Of a stretch of 64,000 nt of DNA, positions 62,655-64,000 are shown in pieces. The stretch is taken from the NCBI GenBank assembly GCA_003211695.1, contig QCSA01000001.1, positions 99,116 through 163,115 of the forward strand. The letters are read 5' to 3'. The DNA comes from Pelagibacteraceae bacterium AG-464-P07 (lineage in GTDB: Bacteria > Pseudomonadota > Alphaproteobacteria > Pelagibacterales > Pelagibacteraceae). Position 1 is the first letter of the stretch. Each line of letters opens with the position of its first letter. The notes beneath the pieces are model-generated. The model did not search any database, was not told where the DNA came from, and saw only the letters and a list, made by a program, of their open reading frames with translations. Made by a program: the position numbers and the translations under genes.

Positions 62655-62775
62655 ATTTTTATTTAATAACCAAGTCCAATTTTTTTTTATCTATTCTTTG
62701 ATTTCCTGAATTGGTTACCAAATATGTTTCACCCAGATTCATTGCAAGTTGATTTTAACTAAAGACAAATCCCAA

Positions 62776-63516
62776 TCATTTTGTATCAATTTTTTTATTT
62801 TTAAAATTAATTTCAGATTTTTTTATTGCATCAATTATTAATTGTTCTTTACAATAATATTTATCTGTTCCATGTAAACCAACAGCCTTTTCTGGATTCC
62901 CAAATGATTCAATAGCAAAATCATTACATGCAGACATTTTTGGTAATAGTTTGGGATAATGTTGCCTTATAAGTTTTGTAAAAAAAATATCTTCTACTAT
63001 ATTTTGATCAAAATCTTTTTTATATTTACATAAATCTAACATTAAATTTCTATTTCTTAAACTGAATCCTCCATTCATAATGAATTCTTTTTCATTAAAG
63101 AATTGGCATACGGGACCTATCATTCCATGATTAAAATTATCAAAATCTATTGATCTAAAAATTAAGCAGTCACTTTGAAATATAAGAATTTTTTCTTCAT
63201 TCATTGATGACCAAAATTTAAAATCAGTAAGCAAATTATTATATTGAATGGCATTTAGTCTATAATTTTCAATTTTAATTTTAAAAAAGTCATTTCCAAT
63301 AAATTTTTTGATTAAATTAAAGACTCTTTCATTTCCACCCACTAATAAATTATGATCTCTAAAAAAATATAGAGCATTTTTAATTACCTGTATTAAAGCT
63401 AGAGATGGCCTATTATCTACAATAAGAATTGATTTATTTCTATTAGAGTCATATGTTAAATTTACTTTTAAATTGGTAAAATTGTTTAAATAATTTTGAC
63501 AATGAAATTCAATCAT
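62776..63516 (-). CDS. DUF5672-like glycosyltransferase-fold protein
   Basis: The 246-aa protein has KSILIVDNRPSLALIQVIKNALYFFRDHNLLVGG near 28 and KILIFQSDCLIFRSIDFDNFNHGMIG near 108 (QSD as the acidic motif). FIMNGGFSLRNRNLM near 146 and VGLHGTDKYY near 215 complete a pattern typical of DUF5672 glycan enzymes. Its ATG overlaps the stop of a 25-codon frame (TAATG). Surface-glycan function is inferred; it lies at a variable-looking boundary. Confidence 0.65.
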   Translation of the reverse strand: MIEFHCQNYLNNFTNLKVNLTYDSNRNKSILIVDNRPSLALIQVIKNALYFFRDHNLLVGGNERVFNLIKKFIGNDFFKIKIENYRLNAIQYNNLLTDFKFWSSMNEEKILIFQSDCLIFRSIDFDNFNHGMIGPVCQFFNEKEFIMNGGFSLRNRNLMLDLCKYKKDFDQNIVEDIFFTKLIRQHYPKLLPKMSACNDFAIESFGNPEKAVGLHGTDKYYCKEQLIIDAIKKSEINFKNKKIDTK

Positions 63517-63593
63517 TAAATATATTTTTTTTTAATTTGATAATGATGTTGTTCATAGCTAAAGAGACGTTCTGCTGCCCAGTGCCCAGACAT
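63516..63593 (-). pseudogene. 25-codon frame, possibly a truncated gene tail
   Basis: The frame MSGHWAAERLFSYEQHHYQI plus five residues ends TAATG at the glycosyltransferase start. Six in-frame codons (FRLKEE) extend upstream to a stop. Its Trp/His/Arg-rich composition and higher GC are unlike random local DNA, so it may be the left-over C-terminus of a deleted gene or a small leader peptide. Confidence 0.35.
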
Positions 63594-63856
63594 TTCTTCT
63601 TTTAACCTGAATCAAACAGCGTTTCAATACAACCGAAAGTCTAATAGTGGTTGTTCACTGTGACTGTATTAATGTGCTAGTTGACCCAAAAAGATAAGAT
63701 AAAATTTATTTATGAAAAAACTATCTTTATATGTGTTTCTATCTATTCAAACTCCAACTGACTCATCAAGTAATCTGGTGTAGGATTTATGTGACATGAA
63801 GAAAGTTATAGTAGCAGTATTTTCGAGTTTGATGTTTTACGATTCCAAAAATTGAA
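63594..63856. other. Non-coding, degraded-looking stretch
   Basis: No intact gene is seen over ~260 bp. A frame at 63712-63783 begins MKKLSLYVFLS, like the signal-peptide starts common in SAR11 exported proteins, but stops after 24 codons. A second, MKKVIVAVFSSLMF, starts at 63796 and stops soon after. These look like fragments of exported-protein genes. GC is higher than in flanking genes. Confidence 0.4.
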
Positions 63857-64000
63857 ATGAATAAAAAAAAAAATCTAACTACAGAAGAAAAGTTTGCTTT
63901 AGCTTTTCAAAATCACCAAAAAAATAATCTTAAAGTTGCTGAGAACCTTTACAAAGAAACATTAAAGGAAAATCCCAATTATTTTGAATCAATTTTTTAT
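63857..64000 (+). CDS. TPR-repeat protein, 5' part
   Basis: The gene runs off the right edge after 48 codons. AFQNHQKNNLKVAENLYKETLKENPNYFES (about 16-45) is one tetratricopeptide repeat. SAR11 TPR proteins of this start are often fused to sulfotransferase or glycosyltransferase domains and lie in variable surface islands, so the partner domain is beyond the window. Confidence 0.75.
   Translation, partial: MNKKKNLTTEEKFALAFQNHQKNNLKVAENLYKETLKENPNYFESIFY

Noticed and set aside
1-64000. tRNA, rRNA, CRISPR or insertion sequence
   Set aside because: Reading for T-loop GTTCRA cores with acceptor pairing, regularly spaced repeats and transposase-like proteins gave no supportable candidate.

Overview
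The window is an AT-rich, very gene-dense piece of chromosome, probably from a marine alphaproteobacterium of the SAR11 (Pelagibacterales) type or a close relative. This rests on very short intergenic gaps, heavy start/stop overlap, and typical SAR11 content: a glycine betaine ABC transporter, dimethylglycine/ETF modules, AprMBA, a TPP-riboswitch-controlled thiamine-precursor symporter, a Fur-controlled iron ABC transporter, acuI and a DddP-like protein. No rRNA, tRNA, CRISPR array or transposase was recognised.

Layout. 1-5753: glycine betaine transporter genes proX(3' part)-proW-proV, an M19 dipeptidase-like protein, an unrecognised 556-aa protein and a DUF3726-type protein. 5796-11887: a tripartite tricarboxylate (TTT) transporter with an acylating aldehyde dehydrogenase and an AMP-forming CoA ligase, best read as sulfoacetate uptake and activation (SauS/SauT-like). 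11931-14956: isocitrate lyase and a divergent ScfR-type regulator separated by repeated TTTGTAAAT-like sites. 14998-16437: an aldehyde dehydrogenase. 16434-23308 (minus): a tight eight-gene operon of Rieske oxygenase, DddP-like M24 protein, two tandem Fe(II)/2OG oxygenases, class II aldolase, FrhB-like protein, a small basic protein and MsrA. It is divergent from a MetF-like/GcvT-like demethylation pair. 27433-33215: dimethylglycine/sarcosine dehydrogenase with EtfBA and ETF-ubiquinone oxidoreductase. 33217-36692: housekeeping genes (hisI, folE), acuI and a LysR regulator. 36693-42433: bactofilin, double Fur box, ferric-iron ABC transporter, TPP riboswitch and thiV. 42411-50862: rhomboid, M50 protease, HU, recX, cysQ, mnmA, a structured RNA candidate and several tiny genes. 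50948-55807: metC, an MFS carrier, a P-loop/nucleotidyltransferase fusion, a CADD-type protein, cytochrome c and a SET protein. 55842-62654: aprM-aprB-aprA, suyAB and xsc. 62776-64000: glycosyltransferase, a degraded stretch and the start of a TPR protein, which may mark the edge of a variable island.

How the genes work together. Three sites form one sulfonate network. Sulfoacetate may enter by TctABC and be converted by SauT and SauS to sulfoacetaldehyde, Xsc cleaves sulfoacetaldehyde to acetyl phosphate and sulfite, SuyAB releases sulfite from sulfolactate, and AprMBA oxidises the sulfite to APS. A second theme is methylated osmolytes: betaine uptake, dimethylglycine dehydrogenase feeding ETF, a folate-dependent demethylase with MetF, and DMSP-type genes (DddP-like, AcuI). 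The minus-strand Rieske/2OG operon is the best candidate for an undescribed oxidative pathway. The + strand RNA candidate at 49862-50090 is the best candidate for an unassigned non-coding element.
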